Of a stretch of 64,000 nt of DNA, positions 13,501 to 26,040 are shown in pieces. The notes under the pieces are model-generated. The model was not told the origin of the DNA. It worked only from the letters and a program-made list of their open reading frames with translations, and searched no databases. The stretch lies in contig CM034607.1 of the NCBI GenBank assembly GCA_020091685.1, positions 7,375,465 through 7,439,464 on the forward strand. Direction: 5' to 3'. Position 1 is the first letter of the stretch; each line of letters opens with the position of its first letter. This stretch comes from Lutjanus erythropterus (taxonomy: Eukaryota; Chordata; Actinopteri; Lutjaniformes; Lutjanidae). Both the position numbers and the translations under genes were made by a program.

Positions 13501-15289
13501 GCTTTCATATTGTAAGTATGTGTAGTTTCCATGAACTCATCTTGAAAGTCTAGAAGTCCCAACCAAATCTGCATAGTCTTGCTAGTTTGTGAAAATGAAC
13601 ACAGAGGGCTTCCTTCACCCATTCTTGAGAACTGGGACAGATCATGTCCTACCAAACACTCTTAATTCCTTTTTTCTTTTTTTTTTTGTTAAAATAGATT
13701 AATTAAGGCCAGAAAACACCCTTGTGCCAGGCAAGAATTCACAACTTCAAAGAATTTTAAAATGTGTCTTTGAAATGCCTACAAAATGTATGATTTAAAA
13801 AGGTTTAGCTGTACCCTAAGCTCCCCTGTCTCACTTCCTGGTTTAAAGAGGCCATGCATACTGCTCAAGCACCAGTAAACTTTTCAACAAATTCATTAAA
13901 TACTTTGCTGTCAGATGTGTCTCAACCATAACATGTCGACTCCTTCTCCTGTAGCCCTTCTGTAGAACTGTACAATTGCTGCACCGCACCGCACAAGTCT
14001 CTGATTTGTTCACATTTGCTTCCACACAGGATCACATGAAATCGTGTTCCCTCTGGCACATAATCCTGGATGTAATCTGGAGCGCTTGTGGAGAAAATGT
14101 ATAAATTATTTAATAGTCAGTGTTTTAGTATGATCATCCAATTAAATTTTACAAGAAAAGTTCCAAAAATGTTTGTGTGTTCTGTCAATTATACTTCTTA
14201 GAAAGACTGAAAATTGGAATCGGTGCATCTCTATTAGAGATGCCTCAGATCAACAGCATTATGTCTTTGTTAGCCCCATAAAGCCTGACTCCTGACTAAA
14301 CTCCTTCTCTTCTGACAGTAGAAGTCTGTTTAAGTCATTTTGAACCAGCGGCATAGCATTGAATTAGCCTCAGACTTTTGTCTCATTTGCAGTGAAAGAC
14401 CATCAGCCTCTACCTCCCCGCGCAGACAGGGATATTTATATCTGCCTGAGAAAAGGAATGCACAATGGGAACCTTCACTGAGAGTTTGGAGGGATCTTGC
14501 TTTCTCCCCCGGCAGCACAGAAGCTTTGGCTTTCTTTACTCATATGCTCTGACAGAGCCAGCGCTTAAGATGAAGCCCACTTGTCTATTCTTCATTGCTG
14601 TGTGCCTAAATTGTAAGCCGGCGAAGACACAACTCGAGTTAAAGGGGACAGACACACTGACTGAGTAATGGAAAAGCAGCTCTGTGATGTAAAGAAGTCT
14701 GTGTTGTTTTGTGGCCTCCTGTATATCAATATTCACATCCTACAGCGTGTGTGAGAGTTCAAACATTGTTTCCAGCTACAACTACTATTTAGTTATGTTT
14801 TATCCTTTCGCTGTCCTCCGGAAGAGCTCTGTCTGGACCGCTTTAAGAGCCGTGTTTCTGTGTCTCCATCCTGACTCTCAAAATACATCAGCCTCCGTTT
14901 ATTATTACAGAAATCCATAAATCATTCAGTGGATTTTGGTAACTTGGTGCCCTCGTTGGCTGTTTTTAGAAGTCTGAGCTATTTCAGAGCCAGCACTTAC
15001 ACAGCTTGTATTAAAATTAAATAATTCAAGGGAAGGAGGGATGAGCGAAAGGGAAAATGGATTGAAGAAATAACTTCTTTTTATGCCCCACTTCTTTTCC
15101 ATGATATTGATGGGTCTCCCCTCATCTCTGTCTTTTACCTAACTCAGAGTTTTTGTATATTCTTCATATTTAAGTTTACATTTTGGTGTTCTTACATTCT
15201 GCTTGCCTAGTATATAATATTTAACTTAGGTTTTGTGATTTATGTTAATCATTTCATCACAATTTGTCTTATTTTACAGTTGAAATTTA

Positions 15290-15395
15290 ACTTAAGGCAA
15301 AGCAAAGCAATTTTATGTATACTTCACAATTCATACACAGTGGCAACTCAGTGTGCTTTGCAAATTAGCAAATTATTAGTAGGAGTATACTGTTT
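15290..15395 (-). mobile_element. 3' tail of the L2-clade LINE at 16360-17030
   Basis: AAGGCAAAGCAAAGCAATTT, TATGTATACTTCACAATTCA, TACACAGTGGCAACTCAGTG, TGCTTTGCAAA is the reverse complement of the widespread teleost LINE 3' UTR, which ends in a motif like AAATTGC-TTGCCTT. It sits directly left of the inserted element at 15396-16355. The LINE reading frame lies directly right of that element in the same minus orientation, so both parts probably come from one copy. Confidence 0.6.
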
Positions 15396-16355
15396 AGAGC
15401 TGGGTTCAAAGCTTGGTACTTGTAAGGGTACCAACCAAATTGTGTCAATACTGCTGAGTACCAATTTACATTAATCAATCAGTGCCAAATTTCAATCCCG
15501 GGGAGTCCATCTGGTCGAGAGACCATCTCAGTGTACAGAGGAAAAGAGAAAGAGAGAGAGAGCAGTGTAATAGTGAGCAGCAGCTCGGAGTGGGTGAGTC
15601 AGGACAACGCTCGCTCCAGTATTTGTCATGTGAAGCGCAGAGCTGATGATGGCAACACATTGAACGAAACACAAAATACAGTATATCTAAAAGTGAAAGG
15701 TTGCGCCTTTTTCATAGCCTGAAAGCTAAGCCCCCCCCACAGCAGGCGCAGCTAATGTTAGCACGTCTGCAGCCAGCGTCTAAACAGCGTAACTTAACTC
15801 TTCTTGGGCAAGAAAACTTTAAGCGAGGCTTTGACTACTTCACTGACATGTTCAGGCGGTTATTTGCTCACTGGATGAATTGCTGTTGGAGATAACTGGA
15901 CTTTTTTACTGTGTGCATCTGAAACTTCTACGAACATGCTATTTATGATGAAGCCAATCTTCAGGAGTTGCAGACTGTCAACGGGGAAGATTTTACAGTA
16001 TGCAAGCACAGCGATGATAACAACGACGACATCATAAAAGGAAGGAAATCATGTGTGCTTCTTCCACAACACAACCAACAGGGTTGCACTGGTGACAGAC
16101 TGACAGTCTGGAGGCTGTAGAGACGGAGACAGAGAGAGGGAAGGATTTTATTTTGTGTGGTGTGTAAAATGCTCAAAATAGACAGCAAAATATTCAAAAT
16201 AAATAAGAATGTAAAAATTGAGAAAATTTGCACTTTTACGACAGAAATGACATTTTTGTTATTACAGATTGAGCAAAGGACCAGATAAAGGTACTGCTGG
16301 GCACCAGTACTGGACTCTAGGTCCCAGTATCAGTTCAGATGAGAACAGTGCTCAA
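15396..16355. mobile_element. hAT-like non-autonomous element inserted in a LINE
   Basis: The left end reads TTAGAGCTGGGTTCAAAGCT and the right end reads GAACAGTGCTCAACCCTA. In reverse complement the right end is TAGGGTTGAGCACTGTTC, similar to the left. Both ends carry internal GGTAC-type motifs. Flanks AGTATACTG (left) and AGTACTG (right) resemble a decayed 8-base target duplication. This end sequence (GGGTTGGGCACCG-like) belongs to a hAT family common in fish. No transposase frame was found inside. Borders are good to about 10 bases. Confidence 0.55.
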
Positions 16356-16359
16356 CCCT

Positions 16360-17040
16360 AGTACTGAAGCCAGTGTAGGGATTTAAGTATCAGAGTAATG
16401 TGGTTGGTTCTTCTGGTGCTCATAAAACCTCTAGTATTTATGTTTTAGACAAGGTTAAGGTGCTTGATGTTTTTTTCGGAAGGCCTGTGAAAACACCATT
16501 TAAAATACTTATGCTCCTAAGTTTGACTTTAAGAGATTTTAAGATGTTAAAAGGTTGATTTAGTCAATGATTTTATATGGTCTTTAAAACTGACATCACA
16601 ATCCATAAAGACTCCAGGGTTTTTAACAATGTCCTTCATTTTAAGTCCTTTTCTGTCAAGATGAGGGCAATTCTAAGTCCCCTCTTGTTTTATTTTTTAC
16701 TTTTATATTTGTTCAGCTGAAGATGTTCTGAGACAACCAGCTGTTAATGTGTTCAGTGCACTGACAAAGAGATTCTAGGGGATCAGAGCTGTTAGGTGAG
16801 CGAGATATGTAAATCTGAGTATCATCTGCGTAGTTATGACGAGAGATTTGATTATCTTTAATGATGTGTCCAAGCGGGAGCATATAAAAGTTAATATAAA
16901 ATAATAAAGGGCTTAAGATTGATCCCTGAGGGACACCACAGCAGCCTGGGGTTACGGTTAGTGACAACGCTGTGATGTAGTAAGTTAAAAGCCTCATTTC
17001 ATTAGTCAAGCCAGCATCTGCATGCACACTATTATATTTA
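16360..17040 (-). pseudogene. L2-clade LINE reverse transcriptase remnant
   Basis: A minus-strand open frame (16713-17027) includes CGVPQGSILSPLLFYINF, then HNYADDTQIYISRSPN and the helix LCQCTEHINSWLSQN. GVPQGSILSPLLF and YADDTQ are RT palm motifs, the YADD being the catalytic core. Further downstream on the same strand, in shifted frames, are VKNPGVFMDCDVSFKDHIKS (about 16630-16565), NGVFTGLPKKTSSTLTLSKT (about 16515) and HITLILKSLHW (about 16400-16370), the usual C-terminal RT order of teleost L2/Rex1-type LINEs. Frameshifts and stops show it is dead. The N-terminal endonuclease domain is absent (5' truncation near 17040). Confidence 0.88.
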
Positions 17041-18779
17041 GAGAAATTACCGCCTGCATCAAATTACCAAAATAAAATGGTGAAGTGTTTTGGATGATGG
17101 TACTTCATCAACAGGTTGTGCCTGATGCTCTGATCTTGGTCCTCATCAGTGACACAGCCTCTCCTCTACCTCTTAATTATATCAAACACAGGCAAACCTG
17201 CTCTATGTAATTAGAGCTTGGCTGAGAGGCACAGAGGTCTCTCTCAAGCCTCCTGTATAATTGCATCTGATATTCACTCCTTAACAAGATTTTGCTAACC
17301 TTCTATTGACATTTAGACCATAAAGTCTCCTCCTGTCTGAAAGTTCTGATCAGAGAACAGGAGCAGCAGGACTCGGCCGCCCTGTGAAACCTCCTCATCC
17401 TTTTTTTTTATTGCCATATCAATTAACCTTTTGTACGTTATCATTAAAAAAGGTTGTGATTATTTCCATGACATAATATCATGCTAATATCAAACTGTCA
17501 CATATTTTAGTCAGTTTGATAGAAGACGAAATAAGAAGAGAGTAATGATTTGATTTTACAACCTGTTGGATCTGCAATGTCTCAAAATGGACAGGCAAGA
17601 CAAGGAACTTGATTAAAGTTAGGGAAAGGTGCAGATTTTGTTCAAATGTTATGTCGACACCGACTCATAGCACCACACGGGATTGGCTAAAGGCTAATTT
17701 ATGAGCTGTTCTTGAGCTTTCGATCGTATCACATGATCTTCATTTGCAGTTTATGGTGAGATTGTTGTTTCAAATGAATTTTGAACCTCAGCTTTCAAGA
17801 AAACAGACATAAAATTTAATTTGAGCATCTACAACTCAGTGACAAATGGGCAAACTCCATCTGCCATTTAAAATCATGGGTCCACATTATTGTGATGAGA
17901 TCGTTTTATCAACTGACTGTTTTCGAAGTGTGGGTGGTTTGATGCCACTTTTTCATGTCAACCTCGGGTAGCTGCTGACACCAATCTGATACCGTCTTTT
18001 CCTCTCTTAAACAACTAAGCTGTTACTTGTACATTTGTTGGGATCCACTTTGCTTAACACAGCCATCAAAAAAGCATCATGCTCAAAGGAGGAAACACAT
18101 AGCATTTTAATTTACACAGAACTTTTAGTAGCATTTTTAAATGATCAGCATCATCTATACATTTAAAATGAAATTTAAATGAGGTGGCTAGATTTATAAA
18201 TTGCATTTGCCTGTTTGCAGTCACTCAAAGTTTAGTTAAGCATTTCTATAATATTTTAGGCTAATGTATTGGATTATATTCCAATATTATACTCTCATAA
18301 ATATCCATATTTCCAAGATCAATAATGAACTTTTAACCTTGTATATGAAATGTTTACTTTTTTTAATATTCACCCAAAACTACATTTTCATATCAGTGGT
18401 GGAATGTGTCTCATGTTTATTTTAAGTCTCTGTAAAGGAAAAAGGGAGTTTTTCTTCTAAACACATTATACATAGTTGCTGAAAACGTGAAAACACAAAA
18501 TGCCAATACTATATAAGCCTCACAAAACACATGGACATGTCCAATAAAGCTGCTAGACTGAGCGTCTGTGTTTCAGGTAGTTTTCAGGTCATAGTGGAGC
18601 GGACATGCTCAGAGTCTCAGAACAGAGAAAACTACTAATTTTTTCATGATTTTGAGACCTAATTTTACATACTTAGTGATCTTTTTAATCATTTAAATTT
18701 GGCTGGGTGGTTAATAACACGTTACTGTGGTGTGACAAATTCAGAACCCACGTTTGTTGTTGCTGTGCGTGACCTTTAA

Positions 18780-19280
18780 GCACAGCCTTGATGTACTTGT
18801 ACCTACTCCACTACATTCATTTGACAGCTGTAGATGCTAATTACTTTGCAAGTGTGAAGGATCCACACACCCACACTGGTGTTTCAAATATTTTGGCTAA
18901 TTAGACGTCGCAGCGTTAACTGACCCACCCTGACAGGTACATACAAAAACAACAGAAGGGTGAAGGGGATGATGCAGCAGAAGTACAAACATATTTGAGT
19001 ACACTAGAGGAGGTCAAGGATTAAACTACCAAATAATATAACAAGTAGTCTACTTCCTAGACCAACTACAAGATTACAGTACAGCTTATACTTTAATGCA
19101 TCATTTGTAACAAAACTATATTACATATCAAAGTATAAAACTGAGTCCACTCTACATAATCACTATGTTTAGTTATGTACTATTTTAGGATAATATTTAA
19201 ATAATATTTTAAATGCAGGACTATTATTTCACTGTGGTATCGCTACTTTTGCTTAAGTAAAGCACCTGATCTTTGCAAAT
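18780..19280. mobile_element. Decayed hAT-like short element (ACTTAAGTA family)
   Basis: GTACTTGTACCTACTCCACT, ACATTCATTTGACAGCTGTA at the left and AAATGCAGGACTATTATTTC, ACTGTGGTATCGCTACTTTT, GCTTAAGTAAAGCACCTGAT at the right match the ends of a very common teleost non-autonomous element. Its better-known end is also seen at 31875-32576. The middle is diverged. No target duplication found. Confidence 0.55.
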
Positions 19281-22239
19281 CTGTCCAGTGCTTTACAACA
19301 AAGCTGTACATCCATCCACTTATTCTTTCCAGATTCAGATGTTATTGCAGAGTTTTTATTCCCACCTCTCCCTGTGTGTATATGGACGTACGAACCAACC
19401 CTTCAGAAAGTGCAATCCAACACCGTCACTTGAAACTACTCAGCTTCAGACATGATGATGGAGCTGAAACCTTTATGCAAGCCTCAACAAGAACTGAGCA
19501 TAATAAGCTCCACAAACGTCACATTTATTGCAGGGCTATTGCATTGGATTGCATTACATTGTACAGGTGTTCAGCAATAGCCATAACAAGCTCCCATTTG
19601 CTGGAACACCAGTTTGGTCCATGCACAGATGGCAAATAAATAGCCAGATGTTGAGTGGTTGGATTTATTTGCCGTCTGTTTTGTGTATAAGCAGAGGACC
19701 TTGTGAGTCGCGAGGCCTTGTGTCCATATTGTTTTGCATTAGTGTTATCCACGATTATGATCTGGAAGGAGGTTTGTTGAAGCTTTAACATCAAGGACGC
19801 GAGGGTCTGCAGAGCTACTGTATAATAAATGTCGAGATTAACCTTGGGATTTATTCATTTGTCATCATTCTTTCATCACCCAGCTGAGGACCGCACATGG
19901 AATTTGGCCAGATTCAGCTCCAGTTTTCAGCAGCTGTTAACTGTGTCACTATACATAGCTTGAAAATGACCTTACTTAGTCTGAATTGACTGTAGCATCA
20001 CTAAAACTGCATTGCATTTACATTCATATCATTACTTTTTTTCCCTTCCAAGATATAAATGTTTGGTTTAAGAATCCGGGGGAGAGGTTGATTACATACA
20101 TTTTAGAGTAAGTAGCATCTAACTGTGTTCTTCATATTTCATTTCAGTCCTTGTTGATCTGTCAGCAGTAATGGTTGGTGGTAACAGTGCTGTTTAACGC
20201 TGGGAAATGTGTTACTGGAGGATAACACTAGAGAGCAAACCAGAGAATGGTATGTACTGTATATAATTAGATGTAAAGCACTTATTGTATTATAATGTGG
20301 AAAATTGTTCTCAGTGGACTGGAGATAAAATTGCTTAGCCAGCTTAGACTTATGATGACTGGTGGACAAAACACGCTATTAGCATCATCCCCGCTCTGAT
20401 GATCTCAGGCTTGTTTTAATTCATTTTTGCAGGTTTCAACCAGAGCTTTGTCACGAGGGACAATAAAAATAGCTCCTGGGACACAAAGATATGTTGTCTT
20501 GGACATTAACAAAACTTACCATTAAAACAGTGTCAGAGGAGATTTCCAAATAGGTGTTATTTGGATAAACTGACCACATATAAGGAATCTCAGTGGTTAC
20601 TTTAGGCCTGAGAAAATGCTAAAACTTAAACATTTTAATATGCAGTTATCCAAAGCAGCTTTGTCATAATATCTGTACCAGAAAAGTTGCACAAACTAAT
20701 TGGTCATTGTCAGTACAATGGTTGTATAGTCTGACACAGCTGAAAGTAAACCTCGAGACAGTTGCAGGACACTGAAGAAAAAAGTTCAGCTTCTGTAACA
20801 GTACTGATCTGTCCCCAGCTATTTCGACAAGGTAATTTGTAATTTGTCTTCAAAACTTGCTTTTCCACAATTACTTTTGCTGCTGACATACCTACTGACC
20901 CCTGACCCTGTCATATCCCTGTACTGCCCCGATACTGCCCCAACAGTTCATGTATGCATAACATCTTAACGTTAATTTTTGACAACCATTGCTCCAAACA
21001 CATGCAAGATACATAAGGCAGCCATTGTGCACATGCAAACTTGTAGTTAAAAGCAAGTTAATCTCTGGCTTTGTGTAGGTTGACAATTTGGATCAAGCTC
21101 GGGAATGGCGGACCCCACAACCAACAATGAAAACTACTATCTAGAGAAGCAATTCCAGATTGTACATGTATTGAATGGTTATTGCAAAAAAAAAATGCAG
21201 ACTATGAGTAGCATCAAAATGAGGGTTTGATTTTATGAAAATCTTAAGGATTACACCTTAACTTCTTAGTGGAGATAAAGAATTTTCCATTACTAATTTA
21301 TGAAAACTGAATGGGAAGGTCTCTGCTCAGTACAATCATAACATTATGAAAGCTGCAGGGGTCAGTTAAAGGTGTAGTGGGATATTACACATGCCTTGTT
21401 TTATTTCCAAAAACTTAGGTCTTAAATTTTTGAAAGGATCACTGGGAAGAGGACTTGCTACGAGTTGCATAAATCTGTTCCAGCTACGATCTAGAAGTGT
21501 CCTGTAATGCATGAGGCTCAACACCGCTGAGTGGCTTAGTCTGAAACTCTGGCTGTCTCTTGATCACCTGCCTGATGACCTGTAGCGCTATTTTACCTCA
21601 CTTATCTACTATAGAAATAATTGATCGCCCCCAGCATTCATTATGCTTTCCATATTAAATTCTCATTAAATTTTCAAATGAATTAACCAGTTAATGTAAA
21701 TAAATTACAATATTATTATATAATGGACTGTTTTATTAGCTTTCCTTACCAATTAACATAAAACAATAGTAATTCCACCTCTTTAGTGTTTGAGTCTTTG
21801 GTCTTGGCAAAATCTGGTCTAGAGGAAGTAATGTCTTTTAATATTTCAGCAGCCACAGCTTTGTTTGGGATAAACAGAAACAGGCATGATTTCAAGGGAA
21901 GTGCAGTACAAACACACCACAACAATGAGCACTTGGCACCAAAGTTGCTGGAAAAAAACAATAGATTTTTCAGCTGTCTGCTCCTTTCGAATCAAATCAG
22001 ATTTGCTCAGCTGAGTGGTCATCCCAAGCAAGTCATCTGTTCTTCAAATCGCTGCTTTTTGTACTTTTTATTTTTTGAGAAATAAAAACAGCACTCATAA
22101 CAGCTTGTAAAAATGATCACCAACTGTAGCAAAAGTCTGTGCCACATTTGGAGGAGAAGATATGACTAATGGGAGAAAAAAGAAACAGTGATTTGGCTGG
22201 CAGTGCTAATAAAGGAACGCAGAGATGGACGAGGATGGA

Positions 22240-22252
22240 GGGGGGGGGGGGG
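22240..22252 (+). repeat. Poly-G tract (13 G)
   Basis: This is an uninterrupted run of 13 G. It is a likely sequencing or length-polymorphism hotspot and could form G-rich structure. No adjacent gene. Confidence 0.9.
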
Positions 22253-24039
22253 TCACGGGTTCACGGATAAAAATGAGTGAGGAAGAGTGGGAGGGATTAA
22301 CTTTGACTTGTGAAGATAGCTTCGACAAGCAAGTCCCACAACGCCTAATGAGAGGGGATGATAGAGCTGAGAAGTGACAGAGTGAGAAATGGAGATGGAG
22401 TGTTGCCGGTGGACAGGTATGGAGGATGCAAAGAGTCTCACTGGCAGATGAGATGATCTAGGACAGGAGGAGTCGGGAAGAAGGGTAGACTGATGGGGCG
22501 AGCGCGTTTGGGTACCTGCTTCAGTTGGGTGATTGATGGCGGACAGGTTAGAGATGTAATGCAGTTCGGGGTGATTTAATTTAGAGGCTAGGAACTTAGA
22601 TTGCTTAGCATAGGCTAATTCTGTTTGACCTTCTTCAGGCTGTTAGAGAGATTTCACATTATTCCTTCATTAATCTTGCTGAGTAAACTCACGTCAGCTG
22701 GATTGAGTTGACTCCGCTGCTTTGAGAGCTGTCATTCCACGCTGTGGTTAAGATGATGTTGATATAAGGTGTTTTCGGACCAAATGGTTCTGGGGACTCC
22801 CTGAGAGGAACTGCCCACTGGGGAGCTACGCCAGAGTACTACAAACCTTCAAGGGCTTTTTTTTCTGTTTTCCTTTGCACTGCCAGCAGGAATGCTGAAG
22901 TGACACAAGGTATAGCATCATCACTTCTGGCCAACATAAAATAAAAACAAGAACAAGATGGGGAACGCCGCACACAACCAACATTTTACACTGTTTTTTA
23001 AAAACGGTGGTTGCTGGTGCTGAATTCGCTCCTGTGTTGAAGCGATCAAAACTGAGCTTTGAAGCTAATTTGACAGAGTGGACATACCAGGTAATGACAA
23101 TGTCATGTGATGCATTGCAACCCAAAAACACTTTTCCCCCATAGGTTTACATTGTGAAAGAATTGCCTGTAAAACAGTCGATAAATGACTTATGTCAAAA
23201 TCCAGCTCTCATCCGTTCAGTCCAATAACATTTGGAAAAAAGAGGAGAAGCATGTGATTTGATCATTTTATCCCCATTCAAGTTAGCGGAGCGCTAAACC
23301 AGACGTTAACCGCTTGGGCGAAGGACGTCACCGCTGCGATTGCTGTATGGGCTGCACAAAATGGAAGAATATGCCAAAGGTGTTTTTTCAGGGTGGGACA
23401 TGTATCATTTTGATTCTTAGCAAGACTTGCACATTTTTGCTGTTTCCAAAGGCCAGCAGAGTGATGTGTCAATAAACGATCTGGCATTAGCTGCCTCTGC
23501 ATTTCATTTTCCTGTACATGATTGCTAAATAGCAGTAAAATACTTACAAATCCCTCAGTTATATTTTAAGCACAGCACATTCATATTTTGATAACCTTCA
23601 TGTTGACATTCAGGGATGAACAGAAGTTTGCCCTGTCTGTCTGTGAAACTAATGCTAGCTAATATTAGCAGCCAAACAGGAGACTGAGAGCTGATCAATT
23701 TAGATATTTGACATCTTCATCTTTAATTATGAGACCAGCAGCTTTTCATTTCTACAAGCGGATCACAACATAGCTAGTCTGACTCACTGGATGTGAAACT
23801 GTGAGTGTATGCCTGTCAGTGGCCACCTATTTAAGGTAGCATCCCCTATCTGTTACTGCTTTGAAGTGTTTATCACTACAGGAAACAACCACAACCTCCA
23901 GCTATACACACTGGAAATGGCAAGTCACCCCCTGGGTTGCTAACAGTACACATGTAAACAAGCTAGCAGCTGTTATGTTTTTGTTTTGTAAGGATTATGT
24001 CATTTTAATTTCAGGCAAATGTTCCACTAAAACAAGTTC

Positions 24040-24215
24040 GCTCTGTCTTGCAGGGGCACTGTTGCTGCATCCTGGGCTTCACCCCCTCTTAAGACGATTG
24101 CGATTGGTTTAAAGAAATGCAAACAAGCCACGGCATTTTTTAGCCCTTAGCAGAATGATAATCTGTGAAGCCAGACCATGGAGAAAGGTTGAGCTATGCG
24201 AGACACTACATAGCA
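24040..24215. repeat. Fragment of a teleost hAT-like dispersed repeat
   Basis: GCATCCTGGGCTTCACCCCC, then AAGACGATTGCGATTGGTTT, AAAGAAATGCAAACAAGCCA and later TGTGAAGCCAGACC, AGCTATGCGAGAC are pieces I recognise from an abundant teleost interspersed repeat. The other end was not located, so this is called as a fragment. Confidence 0.45.
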
Positions 24216-25814
24216 GTCATTGCTAAATATAATGCCACTTCTGATTAGAATAATGAAAAATAATATTGAAAATATTTTTTATCCTAATTTTCATCCGTGT
24301 GATTTTATAATTTTGTTTAAAAAAATCTCATTTCTTTAGCGTAATGGGAAATGAAATTAGTTCTGTGTCTAATGCAATATATTGAATTATTTAGTAGCAC
24401 TCACTGGGGGTACAGTTTGTTTTTATCATTTTTCCTCCCTTTTGTGAAGCAGTGATTACCTAGAAAAGTACTGAGGGACCCATTTGACCCCCTCCCAACA
24501 CAGTCGTGGCTGCACAGACACAGTGATAAGGGGACAAGCTGGTTTTATTTCACAAGATCGACATTCTCCTCAGCTTCGGTCGCACGTGACGCCGATCAGC
24601 TTTGTTTGTGTGCCTGCTGGCAGTCTCACGTCTGAAATTAGGCGCATTCATCTCCAGTGTGGTGAGAAGTGTGGTAATTAAAATGTGTTAAAATACAACA
24701 GTGCAGTCATTACAAGAGCCGCAGTGAAGCATCACTGAAAGATCACAACGGATACAAGAGCCGGGGCTGAACCTGGTCCTCTGATTTACCTTTGGGCTTT
24801 ACAGAGGATGACATATACACACAAACACACAAATAATGATCCATGGCCTCATTACGAACCCTGGACATCCAGCCTTGTCAGACCTACTCAAGTTCATTAT
24901 TTATTCAGTACTAACCCCTTAAGTAGTATTTTTTTTCCACCGGTAATGAGTGTTTTGTTTACAAAATAAGATAAAGAATCTCTGTGGATCTGAGTTGATA
25001 TGAATAGGGAGGATGGTAGCGCGGTTCCTTAATGAGAAGAGGTTTTTTACTCCATCAGTCCTTGCCGAATCCTTGATACCCCTGCAGGTGACTGAAGTAA
25101 CTTTCTAAGACATTGATTGCCATTCATTCTGTGGAGGAAATAATAACCTTCCAGGTAGCTCTGCTGTCTATACTGATTTGCCCCCCAGTGCAGCTGACAG
25201 CTCATTACCTTTAGTGTTCCTGCTTCACACTGATAATTCACCCAGAAAGTCGAGCATGTCATGCCACTCTAGGTGTTTTTTTTTGTTGTTGTTGTTTTTT
25301 TTTTTCCTCCCTGAAACCGCTGCTTCATTCATGTGCTTGAATGTGATCCGTCCCAAAGAATCAATTTAGCTTTAAATGTTTGTTGGAATCATACTGATAG
25401 GGACTGATCTCATCGCACACAAAGCCGGTGATTGATTTTCACTGAGCAGACAGCTAAAGGCCGGGTCGTGCCAGCATTTAGAACGGCGAAATTTTGTGCC
25501 AAAATAAATAAATTCCAAAGTAATTGACACATGGATTTGTTCACTGAAGTGAAGTCAGGTGAATTTTATTTTTTTATTTTTCAGCTGCAAAATATTCTGC
25601 TTAGTACACACCTCTCAAAATAAAATAAAAGGAAAAGAAACATAATGGATTGATAGAGGTTTGACTATCAGGCATAATATTGTTATGAGACCTGTTTAAA
25701 CTCTCAAATATCAATATAGAATTTGGTCTCACAAATCCAGCAGCAGTCAGGCTGCATTATCCTCTGATTTACACTGGCATTTACATTTTTCTGAAGTGTC
25801 CTACCATATGATTT

Positions 25815-26040
25815 TAAAGGGATAGTTCGGATTATTCTGTTTTAGACGTTTATTTTGAATTCACCCAAGTCATATAATAACAAACAACCTAACAGATAGT
25901 GGTTGATGGGAGTCTGGTTGAACAAGACAGAGTGCTATTTGACTTATATAACGGTGGTTTCATGTTGGTGAAGGCTGTTTGATGGCAAGGTAAAGCAGTC
26001 AAAATATTCTAAATATTGTGTACACTTCAACTAATTTTGA
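25815..26040 (+). repeat. Partial relative of the foldback element at 28492-30101
   Basis: TTTTAAAGGGATAGTTCGGA resembles the left terminus at 28492 (TTAAAGGGATGGTTTGGAT). The stretch with CTTATATAACGGTGGTTTCA, GAAGGCTGTTTGATGGCAAG and TATTGTGTACACTTCAAC resembles 29012-29100 (CTCATATAACATTGGTTTTC, AAGGCTGTCTGAAGGCAAG). It probably is a deleted copy of the same family. Confidence 0.5.
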
